A DNA stretch of 56,518 bases from Micromonospora sp. KC723 (GTDB lineage Bacteria; Actinomycetota; Actinomycetes; Mycobacteriales; Micromonosporaceae). The translations under genes were made by a program, and so were the position numbers. Positions 16,267-25,413 of this stretch are shown here, in pieces (positions within the stretch are counted from its first letter, which is position 1; each line of letters opens with the position of its first letter). Under the pieces are notes generated by a model that was not told the DNA's origin, ran no database searches, and saw nothing but the letters and a program-made list of their open reading frames with translations. The stretch is from assembly GCF_004348595.1 (NCBI RefSeq), contig NZ_SMKD01000023.1, positions 1 to 56,518 of the forward strand, given 5' to 3'.

Positions 16267-16932
16267 TCAGCGCAGCCAGCCCGGCTGAATCCGGCCCGAC
16301 TCGTACGCCCACACGACCAGCTGGGCGCGATCCCGGAGCCCGAGCTTGGACAGGATGCGGCTCACATGGGTCTTGGCCGTCGCATGACTGATCGCCAAGC
16401 ACGACGCTATCTCCTCGTTGGACATCCCGGCGGCCACCAGATCCATGATCTCGGTCTCGCGGGCCGTGAGGCTCGCCAGTTCCGCCGCCGGTGGCGGAAC
16501 GGCCTTCCGCGCTGCCACGTCGGCGATCAGCCGGCGGGTGACCGAGGGGGCCAGCAACGCGTCCCCCCGGGCCACCACCCGCACGCAGTGGATCAGCTCT
16601 GTCGGCTCCATGTCCTTGACAAGGAATCCACTGGCGCCGGCCCGGATCGCGCCGTACAGGTAGTCGTCCTGCTCGAAGGTGGTGAGGACGACGATCCTGA
16701 CCGCGTCGAGTCGCTGGTCCGAGACGATTCGCCGGGTTGCCTCCAGCCCGTCCCACTCGGGCATCCGGATATCCATGAGCACGACATCCGGGCGGTGCTC
16801 GGCGGTGAGCCGCACCGCCTCGGTGCCGGTGGTGGCCTCTGCCACGACGGCCATGTCGGGTTCGGTGTGCAGGATCGAGCGGAAGCCGGCCCGGACCAGG
16901 GTCTGGTCGTCGGCGAGGATGACCCTGATCAT
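16267..16932 (-). CDS. NarL/FixJ-family response regulator
   Basis: This 221-residue regulator has a receiver domain with D8/D9 (VILADDQ) and the phosphorylation site D54 (VVLMDIRMP). Lys in GFLVKDM is near 106. A LuxR-type helix-turn-helix at about 155-215 reads LTARETEIMDLVAAGMSNEE and AKTHVSRILSKLGLRDRAQL. It lies downstream of a multicopper oxidase gene and a histidine kinase gene on the same strand, so the kinase about 1.8 kb upstream is the likely partner. The oxidase between them is probably a target or a functional partner. Confidence 0.92.
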   Translation of the reverse strand: MIRVILADDQTLVRAGFRSILHTEPDMAVVAEATTGTEAVRLTAEHRPDVVLMDIRMPEWDGLEATRRIVSDQRLDAVRIVVLTTFEQDDYLYGAIRAGASGFLVKDMEPTELIHCVRVVARGDALLAPSVTRRLIADVAARKAVPPPAAELASLTARETEIMDLVAAGMSNEEIASCLAISHATAKTHVSRILSKLGLRDRAQLVVWAYESGRIQPGWLR

Positions 16933-17056
16933 GCGACGTAGTCCCCGGGTGGCGTCCTGACTGGCCGCGAGTCGCGGCGATGCGGTGACATGAGCCGGGG
17001 CACCCCCATGCCGACAACCTTATGCTCGACCCGGCCCTGCTTCGTGCGGCGGTGGG

Positions 17057-18535
17057 TCAGCCGTGGTGACCCCGGAGCGTACGCGGAACCCGATCCTCGG
17101 TCCCCGGCTCGACGACGACGAACTGGCCCATCATTCCCTTGTCCTCGTGGCGCAGGATGTGGCAGTGGTACATGTACGGCGAGACAGGGTCGACGTACCT
17201 GTTGAACTTGACCGCCAGTCGCGCCTTCGCGCCCTTGGCGATGAAGACGGTGTCCTTGGGTCCTCGCTGGTACGCGGGCGGCGTTTGGCCGTTGATCTGC
17301 AGGATCCGGAACTCCACCTCGTGAATGTGGAAGTTGTGCGCGTACGAGGCGTTGTCTATCTCCCAGATCTCGTGCGCGCCGGCGGGTACGACCTCGTCGA
17401 TCCGGGTCATGTCCATCTCCCTGTCGTTGATCTCGGAGCCGGACAGCCGGAACGTACGCACCCGGGCACCGGCCGGCGGTGCGGTGGCGGGCGTGCCGCC
17501 GAGCACCGAGGGCAGCGCGGCCGAGGAAGCCAACTGCGGGGCGGCGACGAACTTGAGCAGCTCGAAGTCGTCCTCCTCCGGGTCACCCGCCTCGCGTGCC
17601 GTCTCGCCGAGGCTGTTGAGGACGATCTCCTCACCAGGGGTGAACCGCACCACGATCTGTGCGCGCTCGCCCGGGCTGAGCTTGACCCGGTCGACCTCGG
17701 CGGGTCGCTCCAGCAGCCCGCCGTCGGTGCCCACCACGTGGAAGACGCGGTTGTCGGCGAACCCCACGCGGTACATCCGGGCGTTGGACGCGTTGAGGAT
17801 CCGGAGGCGCACCGCCTGCGTGGTGACGTTGAACCGCGCGCCGTACGTGCCGTTGACCAGGATGCTGTCGCCGAGGACTCCCCAGGTGCCACCCTCCACG
17901 GAGTCCTCGTCGAGCCTGCCGTCGCGCTCGAGGTTCTTGTCCTGGATGATCAAGGGGACGTCGTCGACGCCGTACCCGGTGGGCAGGTCCGGTTCCCTGT
18001 CGTCATCGATGATGATCATGCCGGCCAGTCCGCGGTAGACGTGCATGGCGGTCCGTTCGTGCAGGTGGGGGTGGTACCACCCGGTCATGGCCGGCTGGTC
18101 GACCGTCCACTCGGGGGTCCAGGTGGCGCCGGGCTCGATCATCTGGTGCGGGCCGCCGTCCATCTTCGCGGGCAGGCGCATGCCGTGCCAGTGCAGGGTG
18201 CTGGCCTCGCCGAGCCGGTTGGTCACCCGCATGCGCACCCTGTCGCCCCGGGACGCTCGCAGGGTCGGGCCGAGGTAGGCGCCGTTGATGCCCCAGGTAG
18301 CGGTGGACTTGCCGGGCAGGAACCCCGATCGGCCGCCGCTCTGCATGGACAGCGCGAACTGCTTCACGCCATCAGCGCCCACCTCGGGCTCAAGTAGTGG
18401 CGGGATCCGCAACGCGTTGCTGAAGTCGACCGCCCCGCCGGGAGGGCTCTCGGACCCGGAGTCGCAGGCACCTGCCACGCCCGCGGTGGCCGCACCGGAC
18501 AGGGCCGCAAGCAGGAGAACACTTCTACGCTTCAC
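17057..18535 (-). CDS. Exported multicopper oxidase (CotA/bilirubin-oxidase type), probable lipoprotein
   Basis: This three-domain copper oxidase has 492 residues from the GTG at 18535-18533. The signal peptide KRRSVLLLAALSGAATAG ends in VAGAC, a lipobox, so the protein is probably lipid-anchored outside the membrane. Copper motifs are present in order: LHWHG, GWYHPHLH, HNFHIHEVEF and YMYHCHILRHEDKGMMGQF, the last with the type 1 Cys and axial Met. It would oxidise phenols or metals such as Cu(I) or Mn(II) with reduction of oxygen to water. It lies between a histidine kinase and a response regulator, all on the minus strand. The upstream in-frame extension looks non-coding. Confidence 0.9.
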   Translation of the reverse strand: MKRRSVLLLAALSGAATAGVAGACDSGSESPPGGAVDFSNALRIPPLLEPEVGADGVKQFALSMQSGGRSGFLPGKSTATWGINGAYLGPTLRASRGDRVRMRVTNRLGEASTLHWHGMRLPAKMDGGPHQMIEPGATWTPEWTVDQPAMTGWYHPHLHERTAMHVYRGLAGMIIIDDDREPDLPTGYGVDDVPLIIQDKNLERDGRLDEDSVEGGTWGVLGDSILVNGTYGARFNVTTQAVRLRILNASNARMYRVGFADNRVFHVVGTDGGLLERPAEVDRVKLSPGERAQIVVRFTPGEEIVLNSLGETAREAGDPEEDDFELLKFVAAPQLASSAALPSVLGGTPATAPPAGARVRTFRLSGSEINDREMDMTRIDEVVPAGAHEIWEIDNASYAHNFHIHEVEFRILQINGQTPPAYQRGPKDTVFIAKGAKARLAVKFNRYVDPVSPYMYHCHILRHEDKGMMGQFVVVEPGTEDRVPRTLRGHHG

Positions 18536-18731
18536 GCCACTAATCGTTGCAGATCCGGCACGAGACAATCCGCCTGCGCCTCCCTGGTCCGCCCCTGATT
18601 TGCGGGAGCTCCGACGTACATCTCCAGAGGTACGCCGAATCGGCGAGAATGCGACCAGGGATGCACCTCCACCACCGTTCGGGCACGTGGGCGTAGCGGT
18701 CAGGGAACGAACCCGTACGGGTCGGGCAACA

Positions 18732-19919
18732 TCAGCCACTGCTCCGCCCGGTGCCGTCCTCGGCAGTCGGCAGTGGCAGCCGCGCGCGTACCCGGAAACC
18801 GCCGCTGTCGGTCGGGCGCGCGTGCAGCTCTCCGCCGACGGCCGCGGCCCGCTCCGTCATGCCCAGCAGACCGTTGCCGGCTCGTGCCACCTCGGGATCC
18901 GCCCGCGTCGGCCCGTCGTTCTCGACCTCGATGATCACATCTGTGTCGGTGTGCCGGAGATCCACCCGCACCGTGCTTGCCGGCGCGTGCCGGACGGCGT
19001 TGGTCAACGCCTCCTGCACGATCCGGTACGCGGCCAGGTCGATCGGCGCGGGCAGGGCCGGCACCGCGCCGTCCCCGGTGAGCCGGACCAGCAGACCGGA
19101 TGCCTCGGTGTGCGCAACCAGCTCCGGTAACCGGGACAACGACGGCGTCGGCCTGACGTGGCCCTCCGAGTCGACCTGACGCAACACGCCCAGCACCGTC
19201 CGGACCTCGCGCAACGCCTCCTTGCTGGCGGCGCGGATCGCCTCCAGCGCCGCGAGGGCCCCGTCCGGGTCGCGGGTGTGAAGGGCGGCGCCGGCCTGCA
19301 CGTTGATCAGTGAAATCTGGTGCGCGACGACGTCGTGCAGTTCCCGCGCGATACGCAGACGTTCCGCCGTGGCCCGCTGTGACGCCTCCTGCTCTCGCGT
19401 GGCTTCGGCCTCGGCGACCCGCCACTCGGCGGCGACGATGCGCTCACGCCGGCTGCGGGCCACCTCCCCGGCGGCGATCGTGAGGAGCAGGATCGCGCCG
19501 ATGGCCACGGCGGTCTGCGTCTGCGGGACCCCGCTTCCCGAACCGGCCAGCCGGTGGACGACGACGGGCGCCAGCGGAAAGGCGATCGCCAGTACCAAGG
19601 CGGCGCAGACGGACACCGGACGCCAGCAGTCACGAGCGACGACATACAGCGTCAGGACGAAGGACAGGGCCATCGGCGAGTCGGGGAAGCCCAGCGGGTA
19701 GTAGAGCAGCGCGCAGCCACTGGTCACCGCGAGGACCGGAACCGGGTGGCGCTGGCGTAGGACCAGCGCCCCGGCGCTGAGCACCAGCAGCGCCCAGCCC
19801 ACCGGGAACGGCGGGCGGTGGCCGGCATCGGCGTGCAGCACGGCACCGGCACTCAGGACGAGGACCAGCGCCGCCAGCGCAGCTTCACGCGAGATCGGCG
19901 TGCACTCGGAGGGCCGCAT
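18732..19919 (-). CDS. HisKA_3 sensor histidine kinase
   Basis: This 395-residue kinase is a partner for NarL-type regulators. The N-terminal half holds about five transmembrane segments (for example LAALVLVLSAGAVL, WALLVLSAGALVL, SFVLTLYVVARD, AIGAILLLTIAAG) with short loops, so sensing is probably within the membrane. A coiled stretch rich in Glu, Arg and Ala leads to the phosphoacceptor H195 in RIARELHDVVAHQISLI. The ATPase domain has an N-box (IVQEALTNAVRHA) and a G-box (NGLLGMTERAAAVGG). The 3' end is followed after 196 bases by the multicopper oxidase and then the response regulator. Confidence 0.92.
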   Translation of the reverse strand: MRPSECTPISREAALAALVLVLSAGAVLHADAGHRPPFPVGWALLVLSAGALVLRQRHPVPVLAVTSGCALLYYPLGFPDSPMALSFVLTLYVVARDCWRPVSVCAALVLAIAFPLAPVVVHRLAGSGSGVPQTQTAVAIGAILLLTIAAGEVARSRRERIVAAEWRVAEAEATREQEASQRATAERLRIARELHDVVAHQISLINVQAGAALHTRDPDGALAALEAIRAASKEALREVRTVLGVLRQVDSEGHVRPTPSLSRLPELVAHTEASGLLVRLTGDGAVPALPAPIDLAAYRIVQEALTNAVRHAPASTVRVDLRHTDTDVIIEVENDGPTRADPEVARAGNGLLGMTERAAAVGGELHARPTDSGGFRVRARLPLPTAEDGTGRSSG

Positions 19920-20181
19920 GGCGACTACTGTAGGCAGCCCGGGGCGTCCATCGTTGCCGTGGACTTCCGGCCGGCGGGTGCGTCACCGCAGCCGACGAGT
20001 AGTGATCACGCCGGCGTCCGGCCGTCCGGTCGTCTCTGCCGGCGGTTGCGGCAACGCCTAGAGGGCGTCGTCGGTGTCACCGTGGTGGGCAGTCGATGGG
20101 GAGCGTCCCTCCGGTCACCTTGACCTGGCCTGGCCGCGCCCGTGACGCCAGTAGATGGGAAGCCGGTGACAGCCTCGTCGC

Positions 20182-20820
20182 TCACGCGGTGGGCTGTCGC
20201 GCGTTGCTGCTCGGGCCGGCGAAGGCGCGCAGCAAGGTAGCGACGGCGATGGCAAGGTCGGCGCGACTGGCGGCTGTTCCGGCTGGTGGCGCGGTCCGAG
20301 CGCCCGCTCCGGCCAGGCGGTCGAATACCAGTCCGTCGATGCAGGCGACGAGGTGGTTGCCGGCCTGCTCCGGGTGTCGCGCGCCGGCGGCCGCCAGCAT
20401 CAGCCTGGCCTGTGCACGCGACGCGTCGCCGTGCCTGAGGATCGTCCGGAGTTCCGGGTGGTGTGTGGCTTCCAGAAGACATGCGTAGCGGGCGAGCGTG
20501 CGGTTGCGTGCTGTGCTCATCCACCGGTCGAGTACTGCCGCGATGCCGGCGGCCACCGAGTCGATGTCGTCCAGCGTGACCGTCGGGCTGGCGGCGTCGG
20601 CCGGCAACCCACCGGCTTGCAGGTCTGCTCGATCGAGGTCGGCGAGGCGGCGCACCACCGCCTCGATGAGCGTTTTGCGGGTGCGGAAGTACGCCGACGT
20701 GGTGCCCTGCGGCAGTCCGGCGCGGGCGTCCACGGCGCGGTGGGTGAGTCCGCGCATGCCGAGTTCGGCCAGGACGTCGATCGCGGCATCGGTCAGGGCC
20801 GCGAGCCGGTCGATCGGCAT
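20182..20820 (-). CDS. TetR-family transcriptional regulator
   Basis: This 212-residue repressor has an N-terminal helix-turn-helix (ELGMRGLTHRAVDARAGLPQ, TTSAYFRTRKTLIEAV) and a TetR ligand domain. The start is the ATG at 20820-20818, with a strong AAGGAGGTG ribosome site. It is divergent from a flavin monooxygenase gene, 61 bases away, with two operator-like palindromes between them. By analogy with other TetR/monooxygenase pairs it would repress both genes until it binds a substrate-like small molecule. Confidence 0.92.
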   Translation of the reverse strand: MPIDRLAALTDAAIDVLAELGMRGLTHRAVDARAGLPQGTTSAYFRTRKTLIEAVVRRLADLDRADLQAGGLPADAASPTVTLDDIDSVAAGIAAVLDRWMSTARNRTLARYACLLEATHHPELRTILRHGDASRAQARLMLAAAGARHPEQAGNHLVACIDGLVFDRLAGAGARTAPPAGTAASRADLAIAVATLLRAFAGPSSNARQPTA

Positions 20821-20835
20821 GATGGGGACACCTCC

Positions 20836-20851
20836 TTCTACGCCTGTAGTA
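20836..20851. promoter_or_regulatory. TetR operator, imperfect copy
   Basis: TTCTACGCCTGTAGTA is an imperfect copy of the neighbouring perfect palindrome, with the same TTCTAC and TGTAG arms. The centres of the two sites are 21 bases apart, two helical turns, so two dimers could bind the same face. It lies just upstream of the tetR ribosome site. Confidence 0.65.
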
Positions 20852-20854
20852 TCG

Positions 20855-20874
20855 CCTTCTACATCTGTAGAAGG
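20855..20874. promoter_or_regulatory. TetR operator, perfect palindrome
   Basis: CCTTCTACATCTGTAGAAGG is a perfect inverted repeat with nine-base arms and a two-base centre. It overlaps the AAGGAG ribosome site (20871-20876) of the monooxygenase gene, so repressor binding would block both transcription and access to that region. Confidence 0.8.
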
Positions 20875-20881
20875 AGTGGTG

Positions 20882-22015
20882 ATGGCGGGGACGGCGCTAG
20901 TGGTGGGAGCCGGCATCGGGGGCTTGAGCGCGGCCATCGGCCTGCGTCGCATGGGTTGGCGGGTGACGGTGCTCGAACGTGCCCCCGCCTTCCGTCCGGC
21001 CGGAGCTGGCCTCGTCCTGCAGGCGAACGGGTTGCGCTGTCTGGACGTGCTCGGCCTGGGCGCGGCCGTACGGGAACAGGGGAAGGCCGACGTGTCCGGC
21101 GGCACCCGCAGATCCGACGGGCGGTGGCTGGCCCGCATCGAGGCGGGCGAGCTGGAACGTGTGCTGGGTACGCCCGCGATCGGCATCCACCGCGCCGCAC
21201 TGCACGAGATGCTGCTCGGCGCCCTGCCGGACGGTGTCGTCGTGACCGGTGCCCCGGTCGTCGCCGTCACGGCGGGCGGCGAGGTCACCTATCAACATGA
21301 GGGCGGACAGGTCCGGACGCGGGCCGATCTCGTGGTCGGCGCGGACGGCATCCACAGCACGGTTCGCCGGCTGCTGTGGCCGGGGGCCGCCGCACCGGTT
21401 CGCATCGGAGTGACCGCGTGGCGCGGGGTGACGCCGGTCTGGGACAGAGACGTCGTCGTCGCGATCACCTGGGACCGAGGCGCCGAGTTCGGCATGGTTC
21501 CGCTCGTCGACGGTCGTGTCTACTGGTTCGCCGCCGCCAACGCCACCGGTGAGTCGACCGGTGACGAGCAGGAACTGCTCCGCACCCGGTTCGGCGGCTG
21601 GCACGATCCGATCCCCGCCCTGATCGCCGCGACCAGCACCGTCCTGCGCGACGACCTCGCCTGCCTGGATGAGCCGCTGACCACGTACGTCAAGGGCAAC
21701 GTCGTGCTGGTCGGCGACGCCGCGCACGCGATGACACCGAACCTTGGCCAGGGCGCCAACCAGGCCCTCGAAGACGCCGTCGTGCTCGCCTCCGTCGCCG
21801 GTCGGCCGGACGGGCTCGCCGTCTACGACCGGCAGCGCCGCCCACGCAGCCAGCACGTGGCCAAGGCGTCCCGCGCGATCGGCCGATTCGGCCAGCAACT
21901 GCAGAACCCGATCGCCGTAGCCGTCCGCAACACCGCCATGCGGCTGACGCCGCCACGGCTGGCGTTGCGGTCGATGGCCCGATACGCCGACTGGCGTCCA
22001 CCGCCGCTGACGTAA
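20882..22015 (+). CDS. FAD-dependent aromatic-type monooxygenase
   Basis: This 377-residue enzyme belongs to the PHBH-like flavin monooxygenases, which hydroxylate aromatic or polyketide substrates with NAD(P)H. The FAD fold has GAGIGGLSAAIGLRRMGW, the DG motif reads VVGADGIHSTVRR, and the GD motif reads LVGDAAHAMTPNLGQGANQ. The ATG at 20882 follows AAGGAG closely. There is no signal peptide. The divergent TetR and the operators indicate induction by its substrate or a related compound. The natural substrate cannot be told from sequence; antibiotic or plant phenolic oxidation is possible. Confidence 0.9.
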   Translation: MAGTALVVGAGIGGLSAAIGLRRMGWRVTVLERAPAFRPAGAGLVLQANGLRCLDVLGLGAAVREQGKADVSGGTRRSDGRWLARIEAGELERVLGTPAIGIHRAALHEMLLGALPDGVVVTGAPVVAVTAGGEVTYQHEGGQVRTRADLVVGADGIHSTVRRLLWPGAAAPVRIGVTAWRGVTPVWDRDVVVAITWDRGAEFGMVPLVDGRVYWFAAANATGESTGDEQELLRTRFGGWHDPIPALIAATSTVLRDDLACLDEPLTTYVKGNVVLVGDAAHAMTPNLGQGANQALEDAVVLASVAGRPDGLAVYDRQRRPRSQHVAKASRAIGRFGQQLQNPIAVAVRNTAMRLTPPRLALRSMARYADWRPPPLT

Positions 22016-22153
22016 CACGCTTCTCCAACAGGGGTGGGCCGTGAGACGGGATGAGCCGGCTCGCGGCTGTCTTCGCCTTGGGCTGTCGGCACGCTGGCCG
22101 CGACCCGTCGGCCGCCGGTGGCGAGCCCGCCTGATCCCAGGTAGTGTCTCGCC

Positions 22154-22954
22154 GTGAGCGCGGTCGCCCGAAACAACGTCACGGTCATCGGCCGCGACAC
22201 CGGTCCCGCCATCGTCTTCTCCCACGGCTTCGGCTGCGACCAACACATGTGGCGCTTCGTCACGGACCGTTTCGTCGACGAGTACCGCGTGGTGCTCTTT
22301 GACCACGTCGGCTCGGGTGGCTCCGACCTGTCGGCGTACCGGCCGGAGCGTTACGCCTCGTTGCACGGCTACGCCGAGGACGTGTTGGAGATCCTCGCCG
22401 AACTCGACCTGCGGGACGTCGTGTTCGTCGGCCACTCCGTCAGCGCCATGATCGGTGTGCTCGCCGCGGCGGCCGAGCCGAGCCGCTTCTCCCGGCTGGT
22501 GCTGGTCGGTCCCTCGCCCCGCTACCTCGACGACGAGGACTATCGTGGCGGCTTCACCCGCCCCGACATCGACGAACTGTTGGAGTCGTTGGACAGCAAC
22601 TACCTGGGCTGGTCGGCGGCCATGGCTCCGGTCATCATGGGAAACCCGGACCGCCCGGAACTCGGCACCGAGCTGGTCAACAGTTTCTGTCGCACCGATC
22701 CGGCCATCGCCCGTCAGTTCGCGCGGGTGACGTTCCTCTCCGACAATCGGTTGGATCTGTCGAAGGTCACCGTGCCCAGCCTGATCCTGCAGTGCACCGA
22801 CGACGTCATCGCCCCGGCCGAGGTCGGCGACTACGTGCACCGCAACCTGCCCAACAGCTCCCTGGTCGTGTTGAAGGCGACCGGCCACTGTCCGAACCTG
22901 AGCGCCCCGGAGGAGACCTCGGACGCCATTCACGCGTTCTTGCGGAACAACTGA
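22154..22954 (+). CDS. rsbQ: RsbQ-like alpha/beta hydrolase (stress-signalling partner of RsbP)
   Basis: This 266-residue alpha/beta hydrolase is strongly like Bacillus subtilis RsbQ, the hydrolase that activates the RsbP phosphatase in energy stress. Shared blocks (recalled) include GFGCDQHMW, VLFDHVGSGGSDLSAY, VFVGHSVSAMIG, VGPSPRYL, DRPELGTEL, DLSKVTVPSLILQC and GHCPNLSAPEET. The catalytic triad is S95, D217 and H245. Such proteins are relatives of the plant KAI2/D14 receptors and process a small hydrophobic ligand. The start is GTG at 22154. The next gene, an RsbP-like phosphatase, starts two bases after this stop, which fits the Bacillus pairing. Confidence 0.92.
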   Translation: MSAVARNNVTVIGRDTGPAIVFSHGFGCDQHMWRFVTDRFVDEYRVVLFDHVGSGGSDLSAYRPERYASLHGYAEDVLEILAELDLRDVVFVGHSVSAMIGVLAAAAEPSRFSRLVLVGPSPRYLDDEDYRGGFTRPDIDELLESLDSNYLGWSAAMAPVIMGNPDRPELGTELVNSFCRTDPAIARQFARVTFLSDNRLDLSKVTVPSLILQCTDDVIAPAEVGDYVHRNLPNSSLVVLKATGHCPNLSAPEETSDAIHAFLRNN

Positions 22955-22956
22955 GC

Positions 22957-25413
22957 GTGGTCGACCCACTCCAGCCGGCCGAGACTTTCGTCCCCCTGCT
23001 CGAGGAGAGCGCGGAGGATCTCTACGAGAGGGCACCGTGCGGCTACCTGTCGGTGCTGCCCGACGGTACGGTCGCCCGGGTCAACCAGACCTTCCTGGAC
23101 TGGACGGGCTACCGGCGGGCGGACCTGGTGGGCCACCGGGTGCAGGACTTCTACACCATCGGCGGCCGGATCTTCCACGAGACGCACCTGGGGCCACTGC
23201 TGCACATGCAGGGCGAGGTGCGCGGCGTCGCGCTCGAGTTCCGGCGGGCCGACGGCAGCCGGCTGGACATCCTCGTGAACGTGGTCCTGCGGCGGAACCA
23301 GGGCACCGACTCGAGGGTGCTGCGGATGACCGTCTTCGATGCCACCGACCGGCGCTCGTACGAGCGGGAGTTGCTCGGCGAGCGCCGCCGGGCGGAGCGC
23401 AACGAGGACCGGATCCGGGTGTTGCAGGAGATGGTGGCGCGTTGCGCTTCGATCGACCGTGCCGAGGACATCGTCGCGCCGATCGTCGCCGCCGGGGCGG
23501 AGGCGTTCGAGGCGACCAGAACCGTGGTGTGGCTGCTGCACCCGCGGGAACCGGTGCTGACCGTCGCCGGTTCCACCGAGCCGGCCACCCCGCCGGTCGG
23601 GCTCGACGATGCGGGGCCCGAAGCGCGTGCCGTTCACACCGCCGAGGTGGTCGGCGCCGACGGACGCGTGGTGACGCCGTTGGTCGCCGACGGCCGGGTG
23701 CTCGGTACGGTCTCGTTCTACTTCCCGGCGGGCCGGCAGGTGGCCGTTGACGAGGTGGAGCTGATGCGGACCGTCGGCCGGCAGGCCGGGCAGGCGCTGG
23801 AGCGGGTACGGCTGCACGAGGAGACCGCGCGGCGGGCCTGGCAGTCGGCGTTCCTCGCCCGGGTGGGCCGCGACCTCGACGAGGCGGTGGGGCCGGCCGA
23901 CCGGGCCCGTCGACTGGTTGCCGTGCTGGTACCCGAGATCGCCGAGTACGCGCAGGTGGACCTGGCCCTGGGGGAGGTAGCCGGCGTCGCGACCACGTCC
24001 TCGCCGCCCTCGGCGACCGGCACCGCATTCGCCGACGACGTGATCGCCCGGGGTCCGGGTGAGCACTGGGAGATCCGCGACCGGGTCCGTGAAACGGTAC
24101 GAGCAGGGACAGCGGACACCCCGTTGCCGTTGGCGGGACCGGACGGGCGGCAGGGCCTGCTGCTCCCGCTGCGGGCCCGGAACACGGTGATCGGCACACT
24201 GCTGTTGGCCGGGGCGCCGGCCACACACGGCCCGTTCCAGCAGGACTTCCTGCTCGACCTCGCCGACCGGGCCGGGCTGGCGCTGGACAATGCCCGCCTG
24301 GCCGAGCAGGACCGGGAGGTGGCCCGTATCCTCCAACGCAGCCTCCTGGTCAGCGAGCGGCCGACCGACCCGCGCTTCCATGTGGCCACCGTCTACCGCC
24401 CGGCCGTGGACACGCTGGAGGTCGGCGGTGACTGGTACGACGCGTTCGCCACCTCGGCCGACAGCGTCGGCGTGGTCGTCGGCGACGTGGTGGGCCGGGG
24501 CATCCGGGCCGCCAGCGCCATGGGCCAACTGCGCAGCGCCGTCCGGGCGCTGGCGAAGGCGCGATGCGGCCCGGCGGCCGTGTTGCGGCACATGGACGAC
24601 TTCGTCGCCACCCTGGAGGCGGGACAGATGACCACGCTGGCGTACGCCGAACTGGCGCTGGACACCGGCCTGTTGCGCTACGCGTGCGCTGGTCACCCGC
24701 CGCCGCTGCTGCTTTCGCCGGACACCACCCCCCGGTACCTGTGGGACGGTCGGTCCGGGCCGCTGGGCACGCACACCGCCAGCCGGACCCGGCGGGAGGC
24801 GGAGCTGACCCTGCCGCGGGGTTCGCGACTGCTGCTCTACACCGACGGCCTGGTGGAGCGGCGTGGAGAACGCATCGACCAGGGACTCGACCGCCTCGCC
24901 GAGGCGCTGGACGCCCGCCGGAAGACGCCGATCGGGTCGTTGACCCAGGAGATCAGCGATGGGATGCTCGCCGGCGAGGGTGGTCACGACGACACCTGCC
25001 TGCTGGCGCTGGCCTTCGACGGCGCTCCGCAGTTCCACGCCGACGTGCCGGCCCGGATGTCACGGCTCAGTCCGCTGCGGGCCGAGCTGGACGGGTGGCT
25101 CGCGGCCCGCCAGGTTCCCGAGCCCGAGCGGTACGGCATCGTGCTCGCCTGCTCCGAGGCCATGGCCAACGCCATCGAGCACGGCTACCAGGGCGACCCG
25201 TCAGGCATCGTGAGCGTCACCGCGACCATCGACGGGGGCATCCTCGACCTGCGGGTCTCCGATACCGGCCGTTGGCGGGCCCCGCGAGCCACCGCCCACC
25301 GGGGGCGTGGACTGGCGCTGATGGGACGCCTGATGGACGACCTGGTCATCGACCGGGGCGTGGGCACGAACGTGTTGATGAGACGGCAAGTCAGAGGAAC
25401 GACGGGTGACTGA
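22957..25413 (+). CDS. rsbP: RsbP-like PP2C phosphatase with PAS, GAF, GAF and C-terminal RsbW-type ATPase
   Basis: This 818-residue cytoplasmic signalling protein would dephosphorylate an anti-anti-sigma factor. Domains in order: PAS (about 20-130, ERAPCGYLSVLPDGTVARVN), a GAF-like domain (about 150-290), a second GAF-like domain (about 300-450), PP2C/SpoIIE phosphatase (about 455-690) with GGDWYDAF, VVGDVVGRG and GEGGHDDTCLLAL, and an RsbW/HATPase domain (about 695-815) with EAMANAIEHGYQ, VSDTGRW and GRGLALMGRLMDD. The start is GTG at 22957, two bases after the rsbQ stop. Bacillus RsbP has only PAS and PP2C, so the GAFs and the fused kinase-like domain are extra. The end overlaps the STAS gene by eight bases. 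Confidence 0.92.
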   Translation: MVDPLQPAETFVPLLEESAEDLYERAPCGYLSVLPDGTVARVNQTFLDWTGYRRADLVGHRVQDFYTIGGRIFHETHLGPLLHMQGEVRGVALEFRRADGSRLDILVNVVLRRNQGTDSRVLRMTVFDATDRRSYERELLGERRRAERNEDRIRVLQEMVARCASIDRAEDIVAPIVAAGAEAFEATRTVVWLLHPREPVLTVAGSTEPATPPVGLDDAGPEARAVHTAEVVGADGRVVTPLVADGRVLGTVSFYFPAGRQVAVDEVELMRTVGRQAGQALERVRLHEETARRAWQSAFLARVGRDLDEAVGPADRARRLVAVLVPEIAEYAQVDLALGEVAGVATTSSPPSATGTAFADDVIARGPGEHWEIRDRVRETVRAGTADTPLPLAGPDGRQGLLLPLRARNTVIGTLLLAGAPATHGPFQQDFLLDLADRAGLALDNARLAEQDREVARILQRSLLVSERPTDPRFHVATVYRPAVDTLEVGGDWYDAFATSADSVGVVVGDVVGRGIRAASAMGQLRSAVRALAKARCGPAAVLRHMDDFVATLEAGQMTTLAYAELALDTGLLRYACAGHPPPLLLSPDTTPRYLWDGRSGPLGTHTASRTRREAELTLPRGSRLLLYTDGLVERRGERIDQGLDRLAEALDARRKTPIGSLTQEISDGMLAGEGGHDDTCLLALAFDGAPQFHADVPARMSRLSPLRAELDGWLAARQVPEPERYGIVLACSEAMANAIEHGYQGDPSGIVSVTATIDGGILDLRVSDTGRWRAPRATAHRGRGLALMGRLMDDLVIDRGVGTNVLMRRQVRGTTGD

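Noticed and set aside
20897..25038. Long open frames opposite the monooxygenase, RsbQ and RsbP genes
   Set aside because: All the recognisable domains are on the plus strand; the minus frames have low-complexity composition and no motif.
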